Origin: Ottelia alismoides
Lineage: Eukaryota > Streptophyta > Magnoliopsida > Alismatales > Hydrocharitaceae
NCBI GenBank assembly: GCA_037367405.1
Contig: JAZKJV010003378.1
Location: forward strand, 372,001-436,000
Direction: 5' to 3'
DNA: 64,000 nucleotides
Shown here: in pieces, positions 31,881 to 45,045 of the stretch
How the letters are laid out: every line of letters starts with the position of its first letter
How positions within the stretch are numbered: position 1 is the stretch's first letter
The notes under the pieces: generated by a model
What the model saw: only the letters and a program-made list of their open reading frames with translations
Databases searched by the model: none
Told to the model about the DNA's origin: nothing
Made by a program: the position numbers and the translations under genes

Positions 31881-34800
31881 TGTTGAACGGTATCTTTCGA
31901 GTATTTAAATCAGATGTGAATAAAAGTGCAAGTGGTTGTTGCAACCCAAATAATCCTGCAACAAAAAATATTTATTTTTTCTCAAGCTGAAATGATTACA
32001 AAAGAATAATGCATAGCAGGAGAAGGTTTGCTACTTAATTTACCTGTATAGAAATAGGATCAAACTTAGGGGGGCTATAATTCCCGAGTGTTATTCAAAT
32101 AATCGGAAAAAATCAATTAAAGGAAAATGGAATCTCAAATGCTAACTACCTTGGTTTTTGTGATTTTTTTATTTTTTATTTTTAAATTAATTTTTTTTCT
32201 TATTTTCAAATGTTTAAAGATTTTAATTTTGCATTTTTTTATTTTTCAAAAATATAATTTTCAAAATAAATTTATACACAACAGAAATGTATTTTTATCT
32301 TTTTAGATTTTCAAATATAATAAAAATACTCAAAAATGTCTAAAGAAAATATTTGCATGTTTTTATGAATTTTTACTATTTTTGCAAATTTTCAGAGATT
32401 TTTAGATTTTTTAGGGTTTTTTAAAATGAATAAAAACAGGAGAAAATGCAAACAGTGAGCACACAAGATTATTTCATAATTTAAAAATATGAAATGAAGT
32501 CAAAAATTGTAGAAATTATTTTTCTTAAAGACTAGAGGAAATTATATACAAACATGAACTCAAATCATTTTTTTTATTTTTCTACAATTTTATATAATTT
32601 TTAGGATTTTTAGTATTTCGCATTTTTGGCATTTATAAATAATTAATGCAAGAAACTTTCATAGAAATTAAATGATAATGAAATACAACTAATCTATTTT
32701 TTTGGAATTTTTAGAGCAATATTTTAAATTTTTATGAATTTTTGAATTTCAAACAGGGAAATATGCAATGTTTTTTGATTTTTTATAATATCATATGATG
32801 ATAAAATGCAATGAAGAAATTATACAATGAAGATGCACATAATAGGAATTTAAACTAGTTTTTGAGGAATTTATTAACAACAAAGATATTTACTTCAATA
32901 AGAAATAACATGCGAATCACAGTCTGGAAATACTGGACTAAAATGCAATTATTTGAAGTTTTGCATTAAAAACATAACAAAAATAACTATCAGGTGGAAA
33001 CATGCAAATTACCCAAGTGGGGGGCTCAGGCTGTGTATGCGACTGATTTTGCATTGTTTGGAACCTTCAAGGGCCTGATTGATATTTCTCCCCAAAAATA
33101 ATAGGGTTTCCAGGTGCAAAGGGGGATGTCGCCTCTTGTTCCTTCGTTCAACGCAAACACAAAGGGGCTACATCGTCTCCCCTCTCCCTTTCTTCTCGCG
33201 CAAGCTACGAGCGGGGGCGTCGTCGATCAGAGGCTCTATGGTGGACGGGCTTGCGGGTGCCACCTGCAAATGGGAGGATCAGGGTTGAGGGCAATCCAGC
33301 GTAGGTACGGAGACGTCGACGGCCTGGAGGAGGGCTCTAAGCGAAGGGTTAGGTTCCGCGGTGGCATGCAGATCTTGCGGAGGAGCGCTAGTGACGTCGG
33401 TGGTCAAGGGGGACGACGAATGCGATGGAAGGGCGATAGCACAACTCTAGGAGATCGGAGGCTTCTTCAGGAGACGAGTGGAGGGGAGCCTAAGAGAGGC
33501 AGTGACGATGGCTTAGCCGTGTCGGGTCGAGCGGCGGTTGATGGATCGATGCTGGAACAACTATGGGTGGAGTTCCTCGAGGTGGCAGTGAAGAACTCAG
33601 TGATGAAGATGTCAACGACGATGGGGGCTGCAGCGGGCAACCGTGGCCTCCTTTTTTTATTTTTTGTAATTTTCTTTTGTAAATATTAGCTCTTTTGTTT
33701 TTTGAAATTCCTGTACTTGAAAAATAAAAAAGATAGATCGACTCGAGCACGACTGCTCGATCCAAAAAGATGTAAAATAAAATAAATAGAAATGTGAATG
33801 GTGTCGGATTTGACGAAATGGAAGATAGACCGAGTCTCCTGCCATCGTGCGTGAACAGAGTTGAAGGGTTGTGTGGGGTAGAATGTGAAATGTAGAGATC
33901 AAGAATGTAGCGGTGATTGGTGTCAGATTCAGAATCAATTTCGAGGATGATTAACAACTATGATTAATTGAATATTACGATAAAAATGACAATGAAATTA
34001 AAAACATGAAAAATTAAACTACAATTAACCTAGATAAAAACAAGAAAAAATGAATCTCACCGTAGGAGCGGATAATGTCGTGAATGACCTCGACGAAGGC
34101 CGACTCGATGTCACCGGACGGCTCGGAGATTAGACACCTCTCTACAACAAGTAGACTCTTAGAGAATAGATTCCTCTCGCTAAAGATTAATCAAATTGAA
34201 ATGAGGGAGGAGGAGCCATATAAATAGAAAAGAAAAGAATTTGAAATTCAAAATTTGAAATGAGATAAAGATAAGGAAAATTTTTGATATGAGGTAGAGA
34301 TAAGAAAGGAAATTAGTTTTAAAATTATTTACATAATTAATTATTTTTTATTTTCATTACTTTATCAAATTAAATAATAAATGTTATTTTTTTATTTTTT
34401 GTGAGGGTTATTTTAGGGAATTGATTATATACATATACTATATACATATGGTATATTATATACATAGTAAATAAGGAAATTAGTTTTTTTTATGTTTTAT
34501 TTTTTTATTTTTTATTTTTATTTTAAATAATTAGTAAAAATATTTAAAAATACAATATGTACAAATAAACGATAAAATTGCACAAACCACCCCAGAAATC
34601 CTTCTTTCAAACCATAACTCCAAAAAATTATGAAACCACTACCATTTTAAGATAATTTAATTTAGAATACAATGGAAGTGAGTTTGGTTCAATTTGATTT
34701 CATATGGAGCCAGAACTGATCTTTCAATTATCCTTTTATGACTCTTTCTAGATGTGGTTACTTTTGTTTTGTACATGATTTCATTTTGCAAACATTTTTA

Positions 34801-35212
34801 TTATTTAGGAAACATTTTTATTACAACTTTTGTTTTGAAAGTTATTCTATTTGAGGTCAATTTATGTACAAATAAATAGTATAAGTATACATGTATACAC
34901 AGATAAATATTTACAAAATATTTTTTTGGATTTTCTGATTAAAGTCCCTATCTCCCTCTACTTTATTCGTGGTCGATCAAGTCAAGTCTTAACCTTCTCT
35001 CGGGGTTCGGGTCAGCCTATATCTATTACATATATACAATCTTTTTTTCCTTAATTAATTTATTTATTTTAGGTTAAAATAATAATATATGTACAATATT
35101 TACACACAGATGCAAGTTAGTAAGAATATGGAGTTGGTATTATATACATGTGTTTTATAAGGGATTTTAAGCTAAAATAAATGAATAAAGATGATGAATT
35201 GCATATTCGTCA
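31881..35212 (-). repeat. 3' LTR of element F (3332 bp)
   Basis: The left end is TGTTGAACGG and the right end TATTCGTCA, a decayed TATTCATCA. AT-rich, except for a GC-rich block at 33100-33640 that yields a 191-codon low-complexity frame. A possible TATA motif (TATTTATA) lies near 34210 on the minus strand. U3 core block near 34590-34690. Confidence 0.88.
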
Positions 35213-35225
35213 CCCCCTATGATTT
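35213..35225 (-). promoter_or_regulatory. Polypurine tract of element F
   Basis: The minus strand reads AAATCATAGGGGG, a variant of the B and E tract, touching the 3' LTR. The adjoining hairpin (TTTCCTA / TAGAAAA, loop AGGGAC) matches the one in B. Confidence 0.78.
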
Positions 35226-37500
35226 ACCTTTTCTAGTCCCTTAGGAAACACTTATTTGAAAGAATAAGTGAATAAAAGAAAAAGAAAGAAAAAATAAAGA
35301 AACTAGGAAGAGATTGAGTATTAAACTTGTCTTCTTAAAATTGTAGTATGGAGCTATGTCAGACCTTTGGATTATTAGTGTGGCGGATCCTTAATGAGAA
35401 ATGGATTTAGAACCTAACAGCCACTAAGTTCCACAAGACTTCTATTCAGGTCTCCTCAATAATCCGGTCATAACAAGTCTACATACACAAATTCTTATGA
35501 CTATGAATCTTTACTTGTACGGTGTAAGTGAAATATAGCTCCCCATCTCAAAAGTAGCAAAGAAACAACCTCTCTCAACAAGGTAACTCTAGTCCCCTGG
35601 TCTAGCAACTCTTTCCTCGAGGAGCGGGGATATTCCCTTCTAAGTTCAAGTACAACCATCTCAAGAAGAGGAGATGGAGAAAAGAATGGACGAGAACCAG
35701 TGTAGCTACCTCTCCTTAGATGCATGACCAGTGTAGTCAAGTCATCCAGTTGTAAGCTTACAAAAATATGACTTTGAAGCTCTTATTATATTTTTTCACT
35801 TATATATACACTCCGACAAGCATTTTACCTTTCAATCATGCCTGTCCACTTTTAGAGATTCTGCACCTTTTTTTTTCTTTTTTGAAAATATATACAAGGC
35901 GTAACATGTACATAATGAGTTTTTCCTCTTGAGCTAGTAGACTATCCCTCTTTTGAAGCATTATTGCAACCCCACAACATCCTGTCTTTAGATCTCAATG
36001 CTACTAGATCAGGTTGAGATGCACAACCCTCCCTAGAGGCAGACAAGAGGTTCCGCCTAGATGTACTACCCTCGTTTGCTACTCCAAGCCAAAAGATTCT
36101 GCCTCCTCACTACCTCCTCCATGAACAGCTACGTGTAGAGTGCTTGTCCGAGATAAGCCAGAGTTTGAAAGAATTATGCATGTGTTGTTAAATATTCTAC
36201 TTAGACTAATCAAGAAGACATGCGAACATAGTCTTATGTACTAAAAGAATTAAGTCACTAAGACCTGAAAAGTCTTAACTCCAGTTCTTATAGAATTCCT
36301 CTGAAATTAAGTGGATTAAGGTCCAACTAAGATCCATTCTTCAATTTTATTCTAAACTTAGTTTAAATGTCAATACTATCATGAAAAATGCACATGCAAA
36401 TGCAAGAAAATATGTACAATGCAAAAATAAAGCAATTTTTTGATACAATTTTCTAAATTTGAACTTTTTATGGATTTTTGAAAAAATGATGCACGTGTAA
36501 AAAGAGATTTTTTTGAATTGTATTTTTATAGACTTTTGGTTTTGTAGTTTCTAGGGATTTTTTAAGGGAAAAAGGGTTAGTAAAATATATACAAGAAGAT
36601 TTTTTAGTTTTTCTCTTTTTTGTGTTATATACATATTTTGGTTGTTTGTATTTGTAGTTTTTTTATTTTTTATTTTTTTGTTTTGTTATTTTTTTGTGTT
36701 TTGTTGTTGTTGTTATTTTTATTGTTTTTTTAAAAGGTGACCCAAGTTTATACACATACACACGCGTGGATTTTACGAATTTATATTCATATCCCAAAAA
36801 TAATCATATTTAAAAGTAGGAGTTATGTTTAAAGTATATATATACAATATATACGACACCCCCTATACTTAGCTCGAACTATGTCCTCATCGTGATCAGA
36901 GAGCATCAATGAAAGTCATAACTCGTGCTAAGTATAGAAAAGTGAAAAGACTCCTATGCTACAATGACTCAAAGAAAAGATGAAAAGAATAGAAGTTAGT
37001 AATCCCCCTATACTTAAGATCAAATAATCCTAAGTATAGAAGACTGTACAAAAGGGGAAAACAGATGTAGAGAATGTACGAACTCAATAGCTTGAGTACT
37101 TGCCCCCTATACTTAGGGTAAAATAGCCCTAAGTATTGAATATCAACAAGTTGGGGGATAGTCGAGAGAATAGAAGAATAAAAACACAAAAGGGATGATA
37201 TGAACAACATCACTCTCCCTATACTTAGGGTAGAGTATCCCTAAGTATAAGCAACAACATGAGTGATGAACATGAAGAATATGTACAACACAAATCATTC
37301 ACCCCCCATGCTTAGGATAAAACACATCCTAAGTATAACATATACACACACGGAAAAGGGGTGAATGATAAAACATAAGAAGAAAGAATGAAACGAAAGG
37401 ATATACAAGAGGTTATCAGCCCATGTATCATACGCAGAAGATGGAATAAAAAGATCATCGTCTGATACCACTTACATAGAATCAACGACGGACATGAATG
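35226..37500 (-). other. 3' UTR of element F
   Basis: Closely related to the E 3' UTR over 35340-36340, then AT-rich sequence, then the stem-loop array at 36859-37341. No env-like reading frame is seen. Confidence 0.75.
36859..37341 (-). repeat. Array of five PPT-ended stem-loops in the F 3' UTR
   Basis: Units begin (plus strand, at the C-run) near 36859, 37004, 37103, 37216 and 37302. Each reads C(3-6)TATACTTAG (CATGCTTAG in the last) with an opposing arm CTAAGTAT(A/T) 5-40 bp further on. Spacing is about 85-145 bp, and the sequence between units is unrelated. Confidence 0.85.
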
Positions 37501-38219
37501 TATCATGATCTAGATATGGCTTCAGCAACTGTCCGTTCATAACAAATGGTTATGTCAGATGACAACCCAGATATGACAATACTTCCATTGTCACGCACAA
37601 CTCTCATGATGAACAGTCCTGACCATTTGCTTTTCAATTTTCCTGGAAACAATTTCAACTTAGCATCAATTAATCAAACTTTCTGATCAGAAGATAAAGT
37701 CTTCATTCGAATGTGTTTTTCATGCCAACGCTTGACTTTCTCCTTATACATGAGTGAGTTATCATATGCATGGTCTCAGAATTCTAGTAATCTATTCAAA
37801 TCCAACTTCTCGTTTTTTCTTTCCTTCTCATAATTAAGATTGCATACATGGAGTTACCATAAAGATTTGTGAATTAATTCCACTGGCAGGTGACAAGGCT
37901 TTCCATACACCAATATGTAGAGAGACATACCCAAAGGAGACTTGTACGTCGTCCAATAAGCCCATAAAACCAAATCAACCATCTGGGACCAGTTCTTCCT
38001 ATTTGGATGTACACGTTTTTGTAATATTATCTTGATATCCCTATTTGAAATTTCTGCCAAACCATTAGTCTGAGGGTGGTAAGGAGACACAACGCTGTGC
38101 TCAATGGCGTACTCCTTCACAAGCTTCTTTACTTCTCTATTAATGAAATGGCTTCCCCCATCTGAAATCAGTATTTTAAAAATATAAATAAATATGTACA
38201 ACCAAGAATAGCAGGTCAA
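37501..38219 (-). pseudogene. pol: Integrase fragment of element F (second Asp to C-terminus)
   Basis: Open at first from 38219 to 37854: SDGGSHF (Asp codon 38160-38162) and GLAEISNRD (Glu codon 38052-38054, 35 residues apart), then VHPNRKNWSQ, YKSPLG and PCHLPVELIHKS. Further integrase C-terminal sequence (FPGKLKSKW) follows with stops. The zinc domain and the first catalytic Asp are absent because of the internal deletion, whose joint lies near 38165-38225. Confidence 0.88.
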
Positions 38220-38248
38220 AAGAGAAACCTAACTACCCTCGCCGTGCC

Positions 38249-38266
38249 TCCCAGACAATGACACCA
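38249..38266 (-). other. Primer binding site of element F, decayed
   Basis: The plus strand reads TCCCAGACAATGACACCA, 13 of 18 matches to the tRNA-Asp end, 3 bp from the LTR. It shares two changes with E and G, which suggests a common source element. Confidence 0.75.
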
Positions 38267-38269
38267 TTT

Positions 38270-41200
38270 TGTTGAACGGTATCTTTCAGGTTTTTAAATC
38301 AGATGTGAATAAAAGTGCAAGTGGTCGTTGCATCCCAAATAATCCCGCAACAGAAAATTTATTTTTTTCTCAAGCTGAAATGATTACAAAAGAATAATGC
38401 GTAGCAGGAGAATTTTTGCTATTTAATTTATCTTTATAGCAACAGGATCGAACTCATGGAGGCAACAATTCCCGAGGGTTATTTAAATAATCAAAAAAAT
38501 CAATAAAGGAAAAAGGAATCTCAAATGCTAACTACCTTGGTTTTTGTGAAATTTTTATCTTTTTATTTTTTAATTATTTTTTAATTTTTATTTTTTAATT
38601 TTCTGCTTTTCAAATTTTAGTGATTTTAATTTTGTATTTATTAAATTTTCAAAAATATAATTTGTAAAATAAATTTATACACAAAAGAAATGCAATTTCT
38701 ATCTTTTTTTTTGGATTTTTCAAATATAACAAAAATGTTCAAAAATGTCTAAAGAAAATCTTTTTGTGTTTTTAAGAATTTTTACTATTTTTGTATTTTT
38801 TAGAGATTTTTAGATTTTTTAATGATTTTTTAAAATGAATAAAAATAGGAGAAAATGCAAATAGTGAGCATGCATGATTATTTCACAATTCAAAAATATG
38901 AAATGAAGTCAAAAATTTAAGAAATTATTTTTCTTAAAGACTAGAGGAAATTATCTACAAATAGGAACCCAAATCACATTTTTTGATTTTCTACAACTTT
39001 ATATGAATTTTCAAAAGATTTTTACCATTTTGCATTTTTGGTTTTATAAATATTCAATGCACAAATTTTTCAAAGGAATTAAAGAATAATGAAATACACC
39101 TAATCTTTTTTTTGGAATTTTAGAGCAATATTCAAATTTTTATGAATTTTTGAATTTGAAACAAGGAAATATGCAATGTTTTTTGATTTTTTAATAATAT
39201 CAAATGATGATAAAATGCAATGAAAAAATTATACAATGGAGATGCACATACCATGAATCTAAACTAATTTTGAGAAATTTATTGACAACAAATGATATTT
39301 ATTTCAATAAGAAATAACATGAGAATCATAGTATGGAAATACTGGACTAAAATGCAATTATTTGACGTTTTGCATTAAAAATATAATAAAAATAACTATC
39401 ATGTAGAAACATGCAAATTACCTAGTGGGGGGCTCAGGTTGTGTAGGCGGCTGATTTTGCAATTTTGGAACCTCCAAGGGCCTGATTAATATTTTCCCCT
39501 AAAATAAGAAGGTTTCTAGGTGCAAAGGGGGATGCCGCCTCCTGTTCCTTCGTTCAACGCAAACACAAAGGGGATACGCCACCACCCCTCTCCCTTTCTT
39601 CTCGCGTAAGCTACGGGCGGGGGTGTCGTCAGTTAGAGGCTCTTCGGTGGATGGGCTTGCGAGCACCGCCTGCGGATGGCAGGATCAGGGTCGAGGGAAA
39701 CCCAACGCATGTCGGGATGCGGCGATGGTCCGGATGAGGGCTCCAGGCAAAGGGCTAGGGTTCGCGATGGTGTGCGGATCTTGTGGAGGAGCGCAGGTGT
39801 GGTCAAAGGGGATTACGAATGCGGTGGAGGGGCGATAGCGCGGTTCCAGGAGGTCGGAGGGCTTCTCCAGGTGACGAGCGGTGGAGAGCCTAGGAGAGGC
39901 GGTGGTGGTGGCTTAGTCGTGTCAGGTCGAGTATCGGTAGATGGATCGGTGCGGGAACGATAGTGGGTAGAGTTCCTCAAGGTTGCGGTGAAGAACTCAG
40001 TGATGAAGATGTCGATGGCGATGGGGCCTACAACGGACAACCGTGGCCTCCTTTTTTTATTTTTTTGTATTTTTCTTCTGAAAAGAGTAGCTCTCTTTTT
40101 TTGAAATTCCTGTACCTGAAAAATAAAAAGGATAGACCACTAGCACAGTGTCTCGATCTAAAAAGATGTAAAATAAAATAAAAATAAATTGAAATGTGAA
40201 TGGTGTCAGATTTGGTGAAATGGAAGATAGATCAGAGTCTCCAGCCATCATGCGTAAATGGAGTTGAAAGGTCGTGTGAGGTAGAACATGAAATGCAGAG
40301 ATCGAGAATGCGGTGATGATCGATGTCGGATTCAGAATCAATTTCGAGGATGATTAAGAACTATGATTAATTGAAGATTACGACAAAAAATGGCAACAAA
40401 ATTAAAAATGGGAAAATTAAACTATAATTAACCTAGATTAAAAACAAGAAAAAATGGATCTCACCGTAGGAGCGGATATTGCAGTGATGGCCTCGACAAG
40501 GCCGACTCGCTGTCATCGGACGGCTCGGAGGCTAGGCATCTCTCTGCAACAAGAAGACTCTTGGAGAATAGGCTCCTTTCACCAAAGATTGAATTGAAAT
40601 GAGGAGGAGCCATATAAATAGAAAGTAAAGAATTTGAAATTCAAAATTTGAAATGAGATAAAGATAAGGGAAAAAATTGAAATGAGATAGAGATAAAAAA
40701 GGAGATTAGTGTTAAAATTATTTACATAATTAATTAATTTTTATTTTCATCACTTTAATAAATTAAATAATAAATATTAATTTTTTATTTTTTGTGAGGC
40801 TTGTTTAAGGGAATTGATTATATACATATACTATATACATATGGTACATTATATACATAGTTAAATAAGGAAATTAGTTTTTTTATGTTTTAATTTTTCA
40901 ATTTTGATTTTATTTTAAATAATTAGTAAAATATTTACAAATACAATATGTACAATAAATGGTAAAATTGCAAAAAACTCCCCAGAAAACTGTCATTCAA
41001 ATCGCAACTCCAAAAATTATGAAACCACAATTATTTTAAAGATAATTTAATATAGAATAAAATGGAAGTGAGTTTGGTTCAATTTGAGTTCATATGGAGC
41101 CGGAATTGGTCTTTCAATTATCGTTTCATTGCTTTTTCCGGATGTGGTTACTTTTATTTTGTATATGATTTTATTTTGCAAACATTTTTATTATTTAGGA

Positions 41201-41602
41201 AATATTTTTATTTACAACTTTTCTTTTGAAAGTTATTTAATTTGAGGTCAATTTATGTACAAATAAAATAGTGTAAGTATACAAATATACACAGAAAAAT
41301 ATTTACAAAATATTTTTTTAACTGATTAAAGACCCTATCTCCTCCTACTTTATTCTCGGTCGATCCGATCAAGTCTTGACCTTCTCTCGGGGTTCGGGTC
41401 AGCCTGTATCTATTACATATATACAATCTTTTTTCCTTTCTTTCTTTCTTTATTTACTTTAGGTTAAAATAACAATATATGTACAATATTTACACACAGA
41501 TTCAAGTTAGTAAGAATATGGAGTTAGTATTATATACAGGTATTTTATAAGAGACTTTAAACTAAAATAAATGAATAAAGATGATGAAATGCATATTCAT
41601 CA
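38270..41602 (-). repeat. 5' LTR of element F (3333 bp)
   Basis: Collinear with 31881-35212. It starts TGTTGAACGG, ends TATTCATCA and has a GC-rich block at 39520-40050. Numerous point and small indel differences from the other LTR are visible, so F is not a recent insertion. Confidence 0.88.
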
Positions 41603-42560
41603 TCTATTGGGAAAGGGACCCATAAAATCTATGCCTCATGCATCGAAGGCATCACAAATGATTACATGCTGCATGGGCATCTCATCTCTCTAAGAAAGAA
41701 TCCCTCCCATCCTCTGACAAATCAGGCATGATCGAGCAAAATCAATAGCAACTCTCAATAGGGTTGACCAATATAATCCGCATTGGAGTAACTTGTGAGA
41801 GGTTCTCTTCCCCGAATGGTGTCCTCCAGCCTCAAGAGAATGACAATATGTGAGGACACTCTGGTATTCCTCCTGAGGAATACTACTTCTCCAAACATAA
41901 TCCAGTCCTTAAAAAAAAGGAACGGATCGTCCCAGTGGTATCTCCTCGAATCCGACTTCAGTCGATCAATGCTGCTCCTACTCCAACTTGGGGAACTTGC
42001 TTGGAGATAAGGAAGTTCACCATGTTGGCATAACATGGGAGTGAGTCAATAACACAAATTAATTCCTCTGGGAAGGTGTCTCTAATATGCTCAAAATTAG
42101 GAGAATCCTTACGTTCAATCCGGGAAAGGTGATCAACCACAACATTCTTCACTCCAGGTTTATTTTTTATCTCCAAATTAAACTCCTAGAGTACTAAAAT
42201 CCACCTAAGAAGATGCACCTCCACATCCTTCTTTTCCATTAAATATTGAATGGTTGTGTGATCAGTGTAGATTGTCACCTTAAAGCCCAAAACATGCGAC
42301 CTAAACTTCTCGAGGGCCCATACTACAACAAGCTTTTCCTTTTCAGTCACGGTATAGTTCTTCTATGCGGGGTCTAATACTTTACTCATGTAGTGGATCA
42401 CAAACGGGATCCCCTCTCGCTATTGTCCAAACACAGCTCCTATAGCGAAATCTGAAACGTCAGTCATGATCTTAAAGGGGAGAGACCAGTCATGAGCTTG
42501 TAGGATATGTGAGGAATAAATCTTCATCTTCAAGAGCTCCAAGGCCTCCAGACACTTGCG
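41603..42560 (-). pseudogene. pol: RNase H and integrase N-terminus of element E, degenerate
   Basis: RNase H at about 42120-42560 has IMTDVSDFAIG (Asp retained, Ala to Val after it) and the connection VVVDHLSR. The integrase zinc-binding region has SCLICQ near 41720 and ends at MGPFP, where element F interrupts it. Stops are present (for example in the FDA-stop-GIDF stretch near 41635). Confidence 0.85.
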
Positions 42561-43542
42561 ATATACAACGAACTCTATGTCTTTCCCTAAGAGCTCAGTC
42601 ACCGGTTGGGAAATATTTGAAAAATCCTGAATAAATCTCCTATAAAATTCAACATGCCTTAGAAATGACTGTACTGACTCCACGTTGGTAGGTGGATCGA
42701 GTTTCTTGATCATCTCCATCTTGGCAGGGTCAACCTCTATTCCCCTTTTGGAGATGACATGCCCCAACACGATACCCTCCGTCACCATAAAGTGACTCTT
42801 TTCCCAGGAGAGTACCAGATTCACCTCCCTACACTGCTTGAGGACTCGATCCAAGTACGCTAAACATGTATCAAAGGAATCACCATGAACCGAGAAGTCA
42901 TCCATGAACACTTACAGGAAATCTCCCACCATCTTGACAAATATGGTGATCATGCACCACTGAAAAGTGCCTGGGGCATTGCAGATACCGAATGGCATGC
43001 ACCTGAACATGTAAGTGCCAAATAGACATGTGAATGTGGTCTTTTCCCAATCCTTAGTGGCTATGGCTACCTAGTTGTATCCTGAGTAGCCGTCAAGAAA
43101 ACGGAAGAACGCTTTCCCTGCGAGTCTCTCCAAGATTTGATCGATGAATGGCAAGAGAAAGTGGTCTTTCTTGATCGAGGTATTTAGACGCTTGTAGTCG
43201 ACACAGATGTGCTACGACGTAGGTATGCGTGTCACGATCTCACCCCCTCCTCGTTGGTGACCATCTGGATTCCTGACTTCTTCAGGACAACATGAAGCGG
43301 GGCCACCCACTTGGAGTCAGAAATAGGGTATATAAAAACTTGCCTTGCACCATTTCTCTATCTCATTCTTCACTACTTATCGTAGATGGGTTAAGTCTCC
43401 TCTGAAACTCACGGGAAGGTCTCACATTATCCTCAGTGAAAAAGTGGTGCGAGTAGAGAGCATGGTTGATCCCCATAAGATCTGACACTGTCTAGCCTAT
43501 TGCTTTGTGGTTCCTCTCTAAGACCTCTAACAACCTAGACTC
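42561..43542 (-). pseudogene. pol: Reverse transcriptase of element E, degenerate
   Basis: FMDD at 42897-42908 heads a readable stretch ([50 protein letters not shown]). Upstream parts ([12 protein letters not shown] near 43300; HFF and NPS segments) survive in changing frames with several stops between 42920 and 43540. Not functional. Confidence 0.87.
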
Positions 43543-45040
43543 CTATTCTAAAGTCAAGTCTGAGCTAATGATGACATGACATCTCTCTTTAGGTCTTGCA
43601 AGAAAGGCATATTTCAATGTAGGAGGAAGTGACTTCAGTTCTGACAATGTGATGTCATCAAGTAGATCAGGCTGAACCGAGTTTGAATCTGGTTGTGCGC
43701 TGCATGGAGGTGGGCTAAGCTGTGTAGTATTCGCCACTAACTCAGAAGTAGCGGGAGTTGGATCACCAAAGAAATGCGATAATTCGACCAAAGCTACGTC
43801 CGACTCCTCATCTATGTCCCATGATTGTTCCGAAGGAGATGGAACAGACAATTCCTGATGGATCTCTATGTCATCATGGGAATAGGTGGATGCATCTCTC
43901 ATAAGATCAAGCAACACCTGGCAAACTGCATCATGCACTATATCCTTTCCAGATGAAAGGGTATCGCTCTATCCTGAAGGAACCTATCTCCAAATCCCAA
44001 TGATGCTGATCATTCCGCAATCCGCCTCTAAGGATGACTACTCTATACTACTCTCTGAATCAGGTTGCTGCCATTTCGTCTGCATCATCTCAAGGCTCAC
44101 CTCTCTGTTTGGAGAACGGAACTTCATCATTTCCTTACCATAGTCAAAAGCTGTGCCAACAGTCCTAAGGAAGGACCACATGAGAATGATTTCAGATTCT
44201 CTTCAATGATTGGGGGTATCCATGTCTAAGACTGTGAAGTCAAGCTTATAGTCCTACCCCTCAATCGAGATAATGACCTTCTTCACCTCTCCCTTAGATA
44301 TTTTCAGTGAATGATCAACAAATTGGAGTAAAGCTTTAGATTTGTAAAGTGGTCCTAACTCCAATTTATGATATAAGGCTAAGGGAAGTAAGTTGATTGA
44401 AGAGTCGTTATCTAAGAGAGTGCATGCAAACGCAATGTCATCGATAAGACTCTCCACATAGTGAGCACCCATGTTTCTCTTTTTCCTTGGTAATTGCTGA
44501 TTCTTGAGACAATAGGTTGTGGCTACTGACAAGACATGAGTCTTCACATATTGGTTCGATTTCTTTCAGCTAACCCTAGTAGGTGTGCATCGCACCTTAA
44601 GGTATTTCTGGAATGCAAGATGGTTAGACACATACCCATCAAATGACACTTTTACTATGATATTCTCCTTACAAAACCATGCCATTTCGAGGTCATCCTT
44701 CTAAATCTTTCTGATGTGTTTTCCTCCCGTAAGAGCACAGGAGAAAGGGGTGGGAGGAAGGGAAACATAAGATGAAGACTCTGAATCATGAATTGAAAGA
44801 TCAATCTTGGAATTAACTGAAATAGAGTTCTCCATACATGAATCTTTTTGATGCAACATGAGATCAAAATCAAAATTATCTACTAAAGGTTGTGGAAAAG
44901 AAGCCGTAGTGGTATCCGCCACAACCGGAGGTGCAAGGTCCTCCATAGCATCCAAAATATCTACATGTTGCCGATGCTGCGTTCGTAATCTTCTTCTCTT
45001 CTCGGCTCCCAAAGAAAGGATCCTTGGATGTTGTTGATGG
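43543..45040 (-). pseudogene. pol: Linker and protease of element E, degenerate
   Basis: 43543-43938 is an open linker with SEQSWDIDEESD, which aligns with the place where element A has its TGA. The protease lies at 44150-44560: GAHYVESLIDDIAFACTLLD, catalytic Asp 44410-44412, with D-N-D in place of D-N-G. Upstream the C-terminal Gag linker (44580-45040) is open except for a TAG where A reads CAA/CAG. At 45041 it is cut by solo LTR S. Confidence 0.85.
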
Positions 45041-45045
45041 GGCTT

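Larger units (their letters stand above)
31881..41602 (-). mobile_element. Element F: Athila-type element with two LTRs and a large internal deletion
   Basis: The LTRs are 31881-35212 (3' LTR) and 38270-41602 (5' LTR), both about 3.33 kb. The internal region is only 3.06 kb: PBS, about 30-50 bp of leader, then directly the second half of integrase, the 3' UTR and the PPT. Gag, protease, RT, RNase H and half of integrase are missing. It sits in the integrase gene of E. The flanks TCTAT and GATGT do not match well, but the frame of the host gene is restored if 5 bp are removed. Confidence 0.9.

Noticed and set aside
33114..33689. 191-codon frame in the F LTR
   Set aside because: Gly/Arg-rich frame in the GC-rich LTR block; the second F LTR (39520-40050) does not keep it.
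36859..37341. CRISPR-like spacing of CTATACTTAG repeats
   Set aside because: Units are inverted repeats with variable arms and irregular spacing in a plant retrotransposon 3' UTR; there are no cas genes and no constant repeat length.
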